Below are positions 6,837 through 14,164 of a DNA stretch of 22,918 nucleotides, piece by piece; within the stretch, counting starts at the first letter, position 1, and each line of letters begins with the position of its first letter. Origin of the DNA: Patescibacteria group bacterium. Its GTDB lineage: Bacteria > Patescibacteriota > Doudnabacteria > UBA920. The stretch lies in assembly GCA_023487095.1 (NCBI GenBank), contig JAMDEL010000103.1, positions 1 to 22,918 of the forward strand, written 5' to 3'. A program made the position numbers and the translations under genes. The notes beneath the pieces were generated by a model that did no database searches, was not told the DNA's origin, and was given only the letters and a program-made list of their open reading frames with translations.

Positions 6837-6865
6837 TTGACAAAATCCGACAGTTGTGATATAAT
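6837..6865 (+). promoter_or_regulatory. Consensus promoter of the DEAD-box helicase gene
   Basis: TTGACA (6837-6842), exactly 17 nt, then TATAAT (6860-6865) preceded by TGA, i.e. an extended -10. All twelve hexamer positions are consensus, the strongest promoter in the window. The predicted start is near 6872, giving an unusually long leader of about 77 nt. Confidence 0.85.
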
Positions 6866-6911
6866 CATTTTACATTAATAACGACTCGGTACTCATTTTT
6901 CAGCAATACTT

Positions 6912-6948
6912 TTTCTGACCTTGAGAATTTCGGGTCAGAAATTTTTTT
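6912..6948 (+). promoter_or_regulatory. Terminator-like hairpin in the helicase leader
   Basis: TTTCTGACC (6912-6920) pairs with GGTCAGAAA (6933-6941) over 9 bp with a 12-nt loop, followed by seven T that run directly into the ATG at 6949. It has every mark of an intrinsic terminator but lies between a strong promoter and its gene, and there is no Shine-Dalgarno site. It is therefore a candidate attenuator or translation-blocking hairpin. Read-through, or melting by the helicase itself, would decide expression. Confidence 0.6.
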
Positions 6949-8289
6949 ATGAAAGAAGATACTTTTGATGGTTTGGGTATTGCGCCCAAACTGCTCGAAA
7001 TTTTGGATCGGTTGAAGTTCGCAACACCGACGCCCATCCAAAAACAATCCATTCCGCCCGCGCTTTCGGGTAAGGACTTAATGGGTATTGCCCAGACCGG
7101 CACTGGCAAAACCCTGGCTTTTGGCGTGCCCATGATTCAGCGCCTGGCTCTAGAAAAGGGCTTGGGCTTGGTTATTCTCCCCACTCGCGAGCTGGCCCTG
7201 CAGGTCAATGATTCGCTTAGCCAGCTGGGTAAATCTTTGGGACTTAAAACCGCCATTTTGATTGGCGGGGAAAATATTAGAAAACAAATTCAGCAGCTGC
7301 GCGGACGCCCGCATGTCATAATCGGCACGCCCGGCAGACTAATTGACCATTTGGAACAGCGCACCTTAAAGCTGGATACGGTAAAGATTTTAGTTCTGGA
7401 CGAGGCCGATCGGATGCTGGATATGGGTTTTGCCCCGCAAATTAAGCGCGTGCTGGAGACTGTGCCTAAAGTGCGCCAGACCCTGCTTTTCAGCGCTACC
7501 ATGCCGGAAGAAATTGTGAACATTGCCAAATCTTACATGCAGCTACCGGTACGCGTAGAAGTCGCGCCTGCAGGCACTGCAACCAAAAATGTCACCCAGG
7601 AACTGTTCTTTGTGCACCGCGATGATAAGATGCCTCTTCTTAGAAACCTCTTGTCCGAATATAAGGGCAGCATCCTGGTGTTTACCCGGACCAAATTCGG
7701 CGCAAAAAAAATCGCGGCCAGCCTGAAAAAAAGCGGCCACACTTCTGCGGAAATCCATTCCAACCGCAGCCTTAACCAGCGCTTAGAGGCGCTGGCCGGT
7801 TTCAAAATGGGCAAATACCGGGTGATGGTGGCCACGGACATTGCAGCCAGGGGCATAGATGTAACAGGAATAGAGCTGGTTATTAACTATGACCTGCCTG
7901 AGCAGCCGGGCGACTATGTACACCGCATTGGCAGAACCGGCCGCGCCGCCCACACTGGGCACGCCATCTCTTTTGCCACACCCGAACAAAAACACGACGT
8001 CAGGGCCATAGAGCGCCTAATAAAAACCCAGCTACCGATTTCTAAGCTACCTAACCTGCCTAAAGAAACTTTTGAACCCGCTTCCTCCCTTTATAGAACG
8101 CAGGGTTATGCACAAAACAAACAGGCCTTACCCGGCAATTTTTCACCCAAACCCAGACGCGGCTTTGGTCCAAAACCCGGCATAGGTTTTGGCAAGCCCC
8201 GCTTTAAAAACAAAAAGAATACCAGCTACTTCCAAAGGAGCCGATCCAACGGGCCCCGCAGGAGCTGGCCCCAAGACGGCACTTTTTAG
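6949..8289 (+). CDS. DEAD-box ATP-dependent RNA helicase (RhlE-like)
   Basis: The 446-residue RNA helicase has all core motifs: Q motif (PTPIQKQ), I AQTGTGKT (48-55), Ia PTRELALQ, Ib GTPGR, II DEAD (151-154), III SAT (182-184), IV ILVFTRT, V ATDIAARGID and VI HRIGRTGRA. After the core comes a basic, Gly/Phe/Pro-rich tail (about 390-446) with repeated GFG-x-KP units, as in RhlE/DeaD proteins that unwind structured RNA during ribosome assembly, decay or cold adaptation. The exact subfamily is not certain. It is a single gene with a consensus promoter, a long leader ending in a terminator-like hairpin, and a terminator after it. Confidence 0.96.
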   Translation: MKEDTFDGLGIAPKLLEILDRLKFATPTPIQKQSIPPALSGKDLMGIAQTGTGKTLAFGVPMIQRLALEKGLGLVILPTRELALQVNDSLSQLGKSLGLKTAILIGGENIRKQIQQLRGRPHVIIGTPGRLIDHLEQRTLKLDTVKILVLDEADRMLDMGFAPQIKRVLETVPKVRQTLLFSATMPEEIVNIAKSYMQLPVRVEVAPAGTATKNVTQELFFVHRDDKMPLLRNLLSEYKGSILVFTRTKFGAKKIAASLKKSGHTSAEIHSNRSLNQRLEALAGFKMGKYRVMVATDIAARGIDVTGIELVINYDLPEQPGDYVHRIGRTGRAAHTGHAISFATPEQKHDVRAIERLIKTQLPISKLPNLPKETFEPASSLYRTQGYAQNKQALPGNFSPKPRRGFGPKPGIGFGKPRFKNKKNTSYFQRSRSNGPRRSWPQDGTF

Positions 8290-8293
8290 CAAG

Positions 8294-8323
8294 AAAACCC
8301 CGGCGTTTGCCGGGGTTTTTTTT
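8294..8323. terminator. Bidirectional terminator between helicase gene and rsmE
   Basis: AAAACCCCGGC, a GTTT loop, then GCCGGGGTTTT extended by more T (T8 in all). The A-run and T-run suit both converging transcripts. It lies 5 nt after the helicase stop and 18 nt from the rsmE stop. Confidence 0.9.
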
Positions 8324-8341
8324 GTTCTTTAACCCCGCACC

Positions 8342-9067
8342 TCAACCCACCTGGTCCAAGCTAATTGCTAAAGCAGCTAGACTGGCGGTTTCAGCCCTCA
8401 AAAGCACGGGCCCCAGGTTCACCCCCTGGCTATTTGGCAACGATAATATTTTAGCGTTTTCTTCTTGCGTAAAGCCCCCTTCTGGCCCCACCACCAAACC
8501 CAAGGTCTCCGAGTTTTCTAGCCTTAGGCGTTTAAATTTTCCTTCACTGGTTGGTTCTGTTAAAACCACCATATCCAACGAACCGGCTTCTATTAAAACC
8601 TCATCCAGGGTGCCAGCAAAGCCGAGCTGCGGAGGGCGCAAGCGCTCCGACTGTCTCGCGGCCTCCCATAAAATTTTTTCCCAACGTTTTTGTTTTTCGC
8701 CAAACCTACCTTTTTCCAAACGATTCGCCGCGTTGTGAGAATTGAAAACCACCACCCTGTTTGCCATAAGTTCAGTCGACTTTTGCAAAACCATGTCTAA
8801 TGCGGCCTGGTTGATGTAGGCTTGAAAGAGGGTAATTTTGGTCTTCGGTTCCTGGGGAACAGGCAAAACCTCTTCTGCCTCAGCCCTTAAGTCTTTTTTT
8901 CCCACCCCCACAACCTTGCATAAAAAACGTTTTCCATCAGGGCCTTGGAGCTTAATCTTTTCACCCACCTTAAGTCTCCGGGACAACATTAAATGCCTCG
9001 CCTCTTCACCAACCACCACAACCTCGGTTGCGAGCTTTAGGTTTTCGGAAGATAAAAAATAAGGCAC
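8342..9067 (-). CDS. rsmE: 16S rRNA (uracil(1498)-N3)-methyltransferase RsmE
   Basis: RsmE methylates U1498 of 16S rRNA in the assembled 30S subunit with S-adenosylmethionine. The 241-residue protein shows a PUA-like N-terminal domain (HLMLSRRLKVGE, then a beta-barrel) and a SPOUT methyltransferase domain with the KSTEL motif, the ARQSERLRPPQL segment, GPEGGF and the knot motif LGPVLLRAETA. The start is GTG at 9067, chosen because AGAGGT (9078-9073) lies 5 nt upstream and only 1 nt separates it from the DUF721 stop. It uses TGA as stop, an argument against TGA recoding. It is the last gene of the dnaA-dnaN-recF-DUF721 run. Confidence 0.95.
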   Translation of the reverse strand: MPYFLSSENLKLATEVVVVGEEARHLMLSRRLKVGEKIKLQGPDGKRFLCKVVGVGKKDLRAEAEEVLPVPQEPKTKITLFQAYINQAALDMVLQKSTELMANRVVVFNSHNAANRLEKGRFGEKQKRWEKILWEAARQSERLRPPQLGFAGTLDEVLIEAGSLDMVVLTEPTSEGKFKRLRLENSETLGLVVGPEGGFTQEENAKILSLPNSQGVNLGPVLLRAETASLAALAISLDQVG

Positions 9068-9068
9068 G

Positions 9069-9368
9069 CTAGACCTCTATGTTAATAGCATAAACCACCT
9101 GTTTGCCGACAAGCTGGTTTAAAAGCTCAATAATTCTGGCGGCGAGAAGCTTAATCTGGTACGCAACCTCACGGTTCAGGCAGGCAATAAACAAAACGCC
9201 GTTTTTTACATCCAACGCCCGGGTGGTCTGCCCTGCTTGGGTAATAAAACTACAAACTGCCCGCTCCCAATTTTTCATAATCTTATAGCGGTTGACTGCA
9301 CCCACCATTTTTTTTTCTTTAGCCACTTGGCTAATTACGCGCCCCAGACTTTCAAAGGAATTGTTCAT
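9069..9368 (-). CDS. DUF721 / DciA-like protein
   Basis: This 99-residue protein has the layout of the DUF721 domain: an N-terminal helix (FESLGRVISQVAKE), a W-containing helix (NWERAVCSFI), beta strands (LDVKNGVLFIAC) and the conserved segment around REVAYQIKLLAARIIELLN. DciA proteins of this family load or activate the replicative helicase DnaB in bacteria lacking DnaC/DnaI, and are often found beside recF or dnaN, as here. That role is established for the family but only inferred for this copy. It lies 21 nt after recF and 1 nt before rsmE in the same direction. Confidence 0.8.
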   Translation of the reverse strand: MNNSFESLGRVISQVAKEKKMVGAVNRYKIMKNWERAVCSFITQAGQTTRALDVKNGVLFIACLNREVAYQIKLLAARIIELLNQLVGKQVVYAINIEV

Positions 9369-9389
9369 TTTGTTTTGCTGTCTAGTTAA

Positions 9390-10484
9390 TTACTCTTGGT
9401 TTTTCTCTTCCACCACGGCGGGGGTTAGGGTAACATGCTGTGCCGGCATTTCAAGCGGGTGGGTGGTTGTGATAAAAGTCTGGAAACGGTTCTGGAGATA
9501 TTTTAGAAGAAAGGTCCGGCGCGTGTCGTCAAGCTCAGAAAGCACGTCATCCAGAAGCAGGATTGGCTTGTCTTCCCCATGACTCAGGTAGTCAAGCTCT
9601 AAAATCTTCAGGGCTAGGACCTGGCTCCTTAGCTCGCCCCGGGAAGAAAAAGGTGAAAGAAACAAACCTTCGCTTTTTAAAGAAAAATCATCGCGGTGCG
9701 GTCCGGTAAGACAAGACCCCACTAAAGACTCTTTTTGCTTAACCGCCTCAAGCCTCGCAGCAAAAGCTTCTTTTATTTCTTCAAGGCTCTCCCCATGAAA
9801 ACTGTCGTAGGTCACTTCAACGGGCCGGTGAAAACCGGAAATCGTGGTGTAAATATCGGAAATGCTCTGGTTTAAAAAGTTGACGAACTGGCGCCGGGCA
9901 AACACTATCCGGCTGCCCAAAGCCAAAAGCTGGTTATTCCACTCTGTTAGGCTGTTTATCGCCCCCGCGTTTCCTGACCGGATATCCGCCAAAAGCCGAT
10001 TTTTTTGAAATAGAACTTTTTTATACTGGGTGATGTCTTCCAGGTAGTCAGGGCTCTTTTGCGACAGCACCATGTTTAAATACTTCCGCCTGCTGTCAGG
10101 GCTTTTACTGAACATGTCCACATCGCTGGGGTCAAAAATCACCACCCTTAGGAAACCCTGAGCCTCTTTTCGTTTGGTTTTAACCCCGTCAATCAAAAAA
10201 TTTGCGTAGATTTTTTCCCGTTTGGATAAAAAAATCACCAACTCATGGTCCTCAGCATCTTTTTCAACCACCAGCCGTATTTCGGCGCTGGCCGAGTCTT
10301 TCAGAAATATAAATTCATTGTCGTCGCGAAACGATTTAAACAGTGAGGCGAAATATATGGACTCCAATAGATTAGTTTTCCCGACCGCATTTGGTCCAGT
10401 AAGAACTACTGTATCACTTGAAACTTTCAGGTCCAGATCGGGATAGTTACGAAAGTTTTTTATCTTAATATTTTTTACCTTCAT
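9390..10484 (-). CDS. recF: DNA replication and repair protein RecF
   Basis: RecF is an SMC/ABC-type ATPase that helps RecO and RecR load RecA at gaps. The 364-residue protein is of standard length. It has Walker A GPNAVGKTN (30-38), the conserved FDPSDVDMFSKSPDSRRKYLN block, TGPHRDDF, the ABC signature SRGELRSQVLALKI and Walker B ILLLDDVLSELD, followed by TTTHP. It lies 5 nt after dnaN in the usual dnaA-dnaN-recF order and is most likely co-transcribed. No Shine-Dalgarno sequence is seen before the ATG. Confidence 0.97.
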   Translation of the reverse strand: MKVKNIKIKNFRNYPDLDLKVSSDTVVLTGPNAVGKTNLLESIYFASLFKSFRDDNEFIFLKDSASAEIRLVVEKDAEDHELVIFLSKREKIYANFLIDGVKTKRKEAQGFLRVVIFDPSDVDMFSKSPDSRRKYLNMVLSQKSPDYLEDITQYKKVLFQKNRLLADIRSGNAGAINSLTEWNNQLLALGSRIVFARRQFVNFLNQSISDIYTTISGFHRPVEVTYDSFHGESLEEIKEAFAARLEAVKQKESLVGSCLTGPHRDDFSLKSEGLFLSPFSSRGELRSQVLALKILELDYLSHGEDKPILLLDDVLSELDDTRRTFLLKYLQNRFQTFITTTHPLEMPAQHVTLTPAVVEEKNQE

Positions 10485-10489
10485 GGTTA

Positions 10490-11590
10490 TTAGCTTTTTA
10501 TTGGCATTACTAAATATAAATAAGTTTCGTCTCCTTCGGGGGTAAGCAGGCTCGGGGAACTGTCACCTGTTATTTTTACCACAACATTTTCCGTAGAGAG
10601 ATTGGTCAAGCACTCAAGCAAATAGTGAAAATTGACGACCAGGCTCCCGCTTTGCCCTTCTATTCTTGAGGGCAACTCAACCACACTTTTCCCCAACTCA
10701 CCGGACTCTGTATGGAGAACCAAATTCTGCGAATCCGCCAGATATTCAACCCGGACACTGGCATTACTTTGGCTAAAAACCCCACCAGCCCTGAGTCCGT
10801 TTATCAGCGCCTGCCGGTTTGTATACGCGGTTGTTATAAACTCGCTGGGAATTATCTGCTCGTAAGGCGGGTACTCACCGTCAATCAGGCGGCTGACAAT
10901 CTGAGTATTGTTAAAAGTGAAAGAAATTTGGGTTTCGTTGACCGAGACTTGAACCTGCCCTTCCTGGGTGCCAATATTTCTAGAGAGTTCAACGATGGTT
11001 TTTTGCGGCAAAATCAGATTATGTGGCAGGTTTAAAGCTTCGGCTAGTTTAAGTTTTTTCTCCGCCAAACGATACCGGTCGGTTGCGGCGATTTTTAAAT
11101 TGCCGTTTTCCAATTTGAAAAGCACTCCGGAAATCTCCGGCTGGGTTTGGTTGGTGGAAACCGCAAAAACCACCTGGCTTAGGGCCTGTTTGATTTCTTG
11201 TGCCGGGATTGTAAATGTTTTATGATTCTCAACCTCAGGGATAAGCGGAAATTCGTCGGCGGGCAAGGTTTTTATGGAAGTGTGGTAATTCTCCGCTTCT
11301 AGTGAAAGTTCGTTTTCCTTGCTTTCTAGGCTAATGTTTTTATTAGGCAGGCTGTTGACTAGGTCACTAAGTGTTTTACACGCAACCGTCACCACCCCTT
11401 CCTCCTCAACCTTGCACCTGACATAGGTGGTGATGGCAATTTCTAGGTTGGTTGAAGATACCTTCAGGAGACCGTTTTCTGTTTTTAGGAGTACGTTGTT
11501 TAAAATAGGTAAGCTGACACTGGAAGAGATTATTCTTCCCACTGAAAGCAAACCTACCCGCAAGTTTTCCTGGGTGCAAATGATTTTCAT
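10490..11590 (-). CDS. dnaN: DNA polymerase III beta subunit (sliding clamp)
   Basis: DnaN is the ring-shaped processivity clamp of the replicative polymerase. The 366-residue protein has the normal length and the three-fold clamp layout. Recognisable are the N-terminal ILNNVLL region, the central GVLFKLENGNLKIAATDRYRLA stretch (in part), the IDGEYPPYEQIIP motif and the C-terminal YLYLVMPIKS end, matching the usual M-P-[hydrophobic]-[K/R]. The ATG at 11590 borders the AT-rich edge of the proposed origin and has no Shine-Dalgarno sequence. A clear -10/-35 pair for dnaN was not found in the gap. Confidence 0.97.
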   Translation of the reverse strand: MKIICTQENLRVGLLSVGRIISSSVSLPILNNVLLKTENGLLKVSSTNLEIAITTYVRCKVEEEGVVTVACKTLSDLVNSLPNKNISLESKENELSLEAENYHTSIKTLPADEFPLIPEVENHKTFTIPAQEIKQALSQVVFAVSTNQTQPEISGVLFKLENGNLKIAATDRYRLAEKKLKLAEALNLPHNLILPQKTIVELSRNIGTQEGQVQVSVNETQISFTFNNTQIVSRLIDGEYPPYEQIIPSEFITTAYTNRQALINGLRAGGVFSQSNASVRVEYLADSQNLVLHTESGELGKSVVELPSRIEGQSGSLVVNFHYLLECLTNLSTENVVVKITGDSSPSLLTPEGDETYLYLVMPIKS

Positions 11591-11803
11591 ATATTTAATA
11601 AAAAATATTTATACATAATAGTAATAAGCGTTGTGGATTTGTGGATTGCAGGATTATGTTAACGGAACAACCAAAAACTCTCTTTTACCATGTTGATAAC
11701 CCCGGTTAAGATTTTATACAAAGCGGCTTCAAAAAATAACCACAAGACGGTAAAACTTTAAACAACAACTTATTAACAAGTTTGTTAACAGGTTCACCCA
11801 CAG
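11591..11803. other. oriC: Candidate replication origin (dnaA-dnaN intergenic)
   Basis: This 213-nt gap begins with about 25 nt of almost pure A/T (11591-11615). Next, on the plus strand, comes TAA-TAG-TAA-TAA (11616-11627), then GCG and T, then two adjacent DnaA-box-like nonamers TGTGGATTT (11632-11640) and TGTGGATTG (11640-11648). This order (trios, short GC spacer, DnaA boxes) is that of the basal unwinding element described for bacterial origins. More degenerate boxes follow: TGTTGATAA (11691-11699), TTATACAAA (11714-11722) and TTATTAACA (11770-11778), each 8 of 9 to TTATNCACA or its complement. No perfect box is in this gap; one lies beyond dnaA. Confidence 0.65.
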
Positions 11804-13150
11804 CTATATAAACAACTTATCAAGGATTAAATCCACTTCCTGTTTAAACCCATCCTTTTCTTTCACCAACAAACCCATTTTTTCCACTGCGTGCATAACC
11901 GTAGTGTGGTCTCTGCCCCCGAAAAAGTCGCCAATAGAGGGAAAGGAGCTGTCTAATTCGCGGCGGATTAAATACATGGCAATCTGCCTCGGTTTTACAA
12001 ATTCTTTTTTCCGTGATTGCTTGATTAAGTCTTCCATGGAGATGTTGTAAAATTCCGCTACCACCTCGGCAATTTTTTTTGCGGAGGTGACTTTTTTCTT
12101 GGCCCCGACAATGCTGGCCAGGATGCTTTTTGCTTGCTCTAAAACCATCCCCCGGTTTTCCATTTGCTGATAAATTGCCAGGCGGTTTAAGGCGCCTTCC
12201 AGCTCACGGACGTTGTTTTGAATGTTTTCGGCAATATAAAAGAGGATTTCTTCTGGAATCTGGACGCCCCGTTTTTCCATTTTTGTACGCAAAATCGCCA
12301 TGCGCGTCTCCAGGTCGGGGGCCTGGATATCCGCAATCATCCCCCATTCAAACCGGGAAATTAGCCTTTGCTCAATAGCTGGTATCTCTTTCGGCGGCCG
12401 GTCTGAGGTGATGATGATTTGCCGGCCGTTGTCCCTGAGTTCGTTAAAAGTATGGAAAAATTCTTCCTGAGTACCTTCTTTTCCTGCAAGGAACTGGATG
12501 TCGTCAATCAGCAGTGCATCCACCTCCCGGTAAGCTTTTTTAAAATCATCCATGCGCTTCTGGCTGATGGCATTGATGTAGTCGTTGGTGAATTTTTCAC
12601 TGGTGACGTATAGGACCTTTTTCGGGCTGGACTCCAGGATTCTGTGTCCCACAGCCTGCATTAAATGGGTTTTTCCCAAACCCACCCCGCCGTATATAAA
12701 CAGCGGGTTGTATTGCGTTCCCGGGTTTTTTGCCACAGCCTGGCTGGCGGCGTGAGCCAGCTCGTTGTTTTTCCCAATAATCAAAGTGTCAAAAGTGTAT
12801 TTTGGGTTTAAGCCCGAAGTAAAGGCCGAAGTTTTTTCCTTGGCCTGTTGAGCAGCTTCTGGTTTTTTAAACAAGGTCGCATTTTGGTTGGCCTGGTTCA
12901 GGGGTTGGTTGCCAAGCTGGTATTTAATTTCTTTTACCTCAGGCGCAATTGATTTCAGACTTCTAAGCATTTCCTGGTGGTACTTGGCAGATATCCAGTC
13001 GCGGTTGAAAGCGCTGGGAACCCCGATGATGATGTAGTCAGGTCCCCGTTCTAAAATTAAAGTGTTTTTAAACCAGGTATTGAAATTTGCCTTGCTAAGT
13101 GAAACCTCTAGGCCTCCTAAGATTGCCTGCCAAAGCTGTTGGTTAGTCAT
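11804..13150 (-). CDS. dnaA: Chromosomal replication initiator DnaA
   Basis: DnaA is the AAA+ initiator that binds DnaA boxes and melts the origin. The 448-residue protein has all four parts: domain I (LWQAILGGLEVSLSKANFNTWF), a short variable linker (about 85-112), the AAA+ core with Walker A GGVGLGKT (154-161), Walker B LLIDDIQFL (213-221) and a sensor-2 region, and the DNA-binding domain IV with the signature GGRDHTTVMHA (411-421). Start ATG at 13150. The promoter proposed at 13206-13234 contains DnaA-box-like sequences, suggesting autoregulation. dnaN follows after the origin-like gap. Confidence 0.98.
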   Translation of the reverse strand: MTNQQLWQAILGGLEVSLSKANFNTWFKNTLILERGPDYIIIGVPSAFNRDWISAKYHQEMLRSLKSIAPEVKEIKYQLGNQPLNQANQNATLFKKPEAAQQAKEKTSAFTSGLNPKYTFDTLIIGKNNELAHAASQAVAKNPGTQYNPLFIYGGVGLGKTHLMQAVGHRILESSPKKVLYVTSEKFTNDYINAISQKRMDDFKKAYREVDALLIDDIQFLAGKEGTQEEFFHTFNELRDNGRQIIITSDRPPKEIPAIEQRLISRFEWGMIADIQAPDLETRMAILRTKMEKRGVQIPEEILFYIAENIQNNVRELEGALNRLAIYQQMENRGMVLEQAKSILASIVGAKKKVTSAKKIAEVVAEFYNISMEDLIKQSRKKEFVKPRQIAMYLIRRELDSSFPSIGDFFGGRDHTTVMHAVEKMGLLVKEKDGFKQEVDLILDKLFI

Positions 13151-13205
13151 ACTTTTTTATTTCAGAAATTGCTGTTAAAGACTCTGTCTAATGCGTGTCT
13201 TATCC

Positions 13206-13234
13206 ATTCTAACAGCCAGTTATCAACATGTAAA
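13206..13234 (-). promoter_or_regulatory. Putative dnaA promoter with DnaA-box-like sites
   Basis: On the minus strand TTTACA (13234-13229), 17 nt, then TAGAAT (13211-13206); each hexamer matches five of six. The start would be about 13199, giving a leader of about 49 nt. The plus-strand nonamer TTATCAACA (13220-13228; 8 of 9) fills half of the spacer and TTATCCATT (13200-13208) overlaps the -10, so bound DnaA would block the promoter. Confidence 0.55.
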
Positions 13235-13287
13235 ATATTGCTTTTCTCGCATAAATAAAAGGAGTTTTTAATTTTCTGTTAATATCA

Positions 13288-13296
13288 TGTGGATAA
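13288..13296. promoter_or_regulatory. Perfect DnaA box between dnaA and rpmH
   Basis: TGTGGATAA, an exact match to the complement of TTATCCACA. It is followed by GTTGTGGGTTG, which contains a second, degenerate copy. It lies midway in the 261-nt gap between divergent dnaA and rpmH, upstream of the rpmH promoter. It may be part of a two-part origin with the dnaA-dnaN gap. Confidence 0.7.
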
Positions 13297-13339
13297 GTTG
13301 TGGGTTGATGGACTGCTTCAAGCCGCGGCTCTCTTGGAA

Positions 13340-13369
13340 TTGACTATGGCACTCCTTTTTTAGTATAAT
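13340..13369 (+). promoter_or_regulatory. Promoter of the rpmH-rnpA-yidD-yidC-jag operon
   Basis: TTGACT (13340-13345; five of six), an 18-nt spacer and perfect TATAAT (13364-13369). The start is near 13376, giving a leader of about 36 nt with a purine-rich ribosome site just before rpmH. Confidence 0.75.
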
Positions 13370-13411
13370 TAGCCAAGACATTATTAAAATATCTGGAGGA
13401 AGGAAGTAGTT

Positions 13412-13546
13412 ATGAAACGTACATATCAGCCTAAAGTGAAACGCAGGAAGCGCAGACATGGTTTTATGAAGCGCATGCAAACAAAAACCGGTCGCAACGT
13501 GCTTGCCAGAAGACGGGCCAAAGGCAGAAAAAAGTTAAGCGTTTAA
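13412..13546 (+). CDS. rpmH: 50S ribosomal protein L34
   Basis: The 44-residue, very basic protein is a clear L34: it starts [18 protein letters not shown], contains the [20 protein letters not shown] block and ends RKKLSV. L34 is a late-assembling protein of the large ribosomal subunit. The ATG at 13412 has one of the few good ribosome sites of the window (GGAGGAAGGAAG, 13395-13406), in keeping with strong expression. It heads the plus-strand origin operon, 11 nt before rnpA, in the order found next to dnaA in most bacteria. Confidence 0.97.
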   Translation: MKRTYQPKVKRRKRRHGFMKRMQTKTGRNVLARRRAKGRKKLSV

Positions 13547-13557
13547 CCCCTCCTTTC

Positions 13558-13902
13558 ATGTTTAAAAAAGAACACCGCCTAGCCAAAACCAAGGATGTCA
13601 AAGCCGCGTTTGAGCAAGGTCGGGGTTTTTTTAACCCGCTTTTTTCAGTAAGAAGGGCTTTTGAAAAAGCTGAAAGAAAAAGGTTTACCGTAGTGGTCTC
13701 AACAAAGGTGTCCAAGAACGCCACTGTCCGCAATCGCATAAAAAGGCTTGTTCGAGAATTTATCCGGTTGAATATGAGCAGTCTTAAATTAGGCGACTAT
13801 ATAATTTCCGTAAAACCAAAAGCACTCAGTTTTAAGGAAGATGAGATGCTGGGTTTTTTAAAAAAACTGCTTATTCAAGCCAAAATATATGAAAATTCCT
13901 GA
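13558..13902 (+). CDS. rnpA: Ribonuclease P protein component
   Basis: RnpA is the protein subunit of RNase P, which trims tRNA 5' leaders together with the rnpB RNA. The 114-residue basic protein shows the N-terminal HRLAKTKDVKAAFEQG, the central FTVVVSTKVSKNATVRNRIKR with the RNR signature (about residues 60-66), and the LVREFIR helix. It lies 11 nt after rpmH, as is usual, and its end overlaps yidD by 14 nt. The rnpB RNA gene is not in the window. Confidence 0.95.
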   Translation: MFKKEHRLAKTKDVKAAFEQGRGFFNPLFSVRRAFEKAERKRFTVVVSTKVSKNATVRNRIKRLVREFIRLNMSSLKLGDYIISVKPKALSFKEDEMLGFLKKLLIQAKIYENS

Positions 13903-14152
13903 AATCCCTAAAAATTTTCTTTTAGGCGCGATTACCATATACCAACAATCTCTTTCCCCTGACCACGGTTGGCTTAAAGCTCGCTATCCTCACGGCTACT
14001 GCCGCTTTTTCCCAAGCTGTAGTGAGTACGCCAGGCAGGCGGTTGAAAAACACGGTGCTGCGAAAGGGGCCGTCTTGGCGGCTTCGCGCCTTTTGCGCTG
14101 CCACCCTTGGGCTGAGCCGCGAATTGACAATGTCCCAGTCTTTAAAAAATAA
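13889..14152 (+). CDS. yidD: Membrane protein insertion efficiency factor YidD
   Basis: YidD is a small membrane-associated protein that supports YidC-dependent insertion, though its mechanism is not settled. The 87-residue product has the whole family pattern: AITIYQQSLSPDHG, YCRFFPSCSEYARQAVEKHG, the Gly-rich turn and RLLRCHPWAEPRIDNVP. The conserved cysteines (CRFFPSC and RCHP) are all present. An insertion between LSPDHG and YCRF (WLKARYPHG) makes the first loop a little longer than in many relatives. It overlaps rnpA by 14 nt and precedes yidC by 12 nt, the classic arrangement. Confidence 0.93.
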   Translation: MKIPEIPKNFLLGAITIYQQSLSPDHGWLKARYPHGYCRFFPSCSEYARQAVEKHGAAKGAVLAASRLLRCHPWAEPRIDNVPVFKK

Positions 14153-14164
14153 GCTAAACCACCA

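Noticed and set aside
8307..8738. 143-codon plus-strand frame opposite rsmE
   Set aside because: Its protein has no family pattern and it is the complement of a clear RsmE with all motifs.
10712..11035. 107-codon plus-strand frame opposite dnaN
   Set aside because: A shadow of dnaN, with no recognisable protein features or ribosome site.
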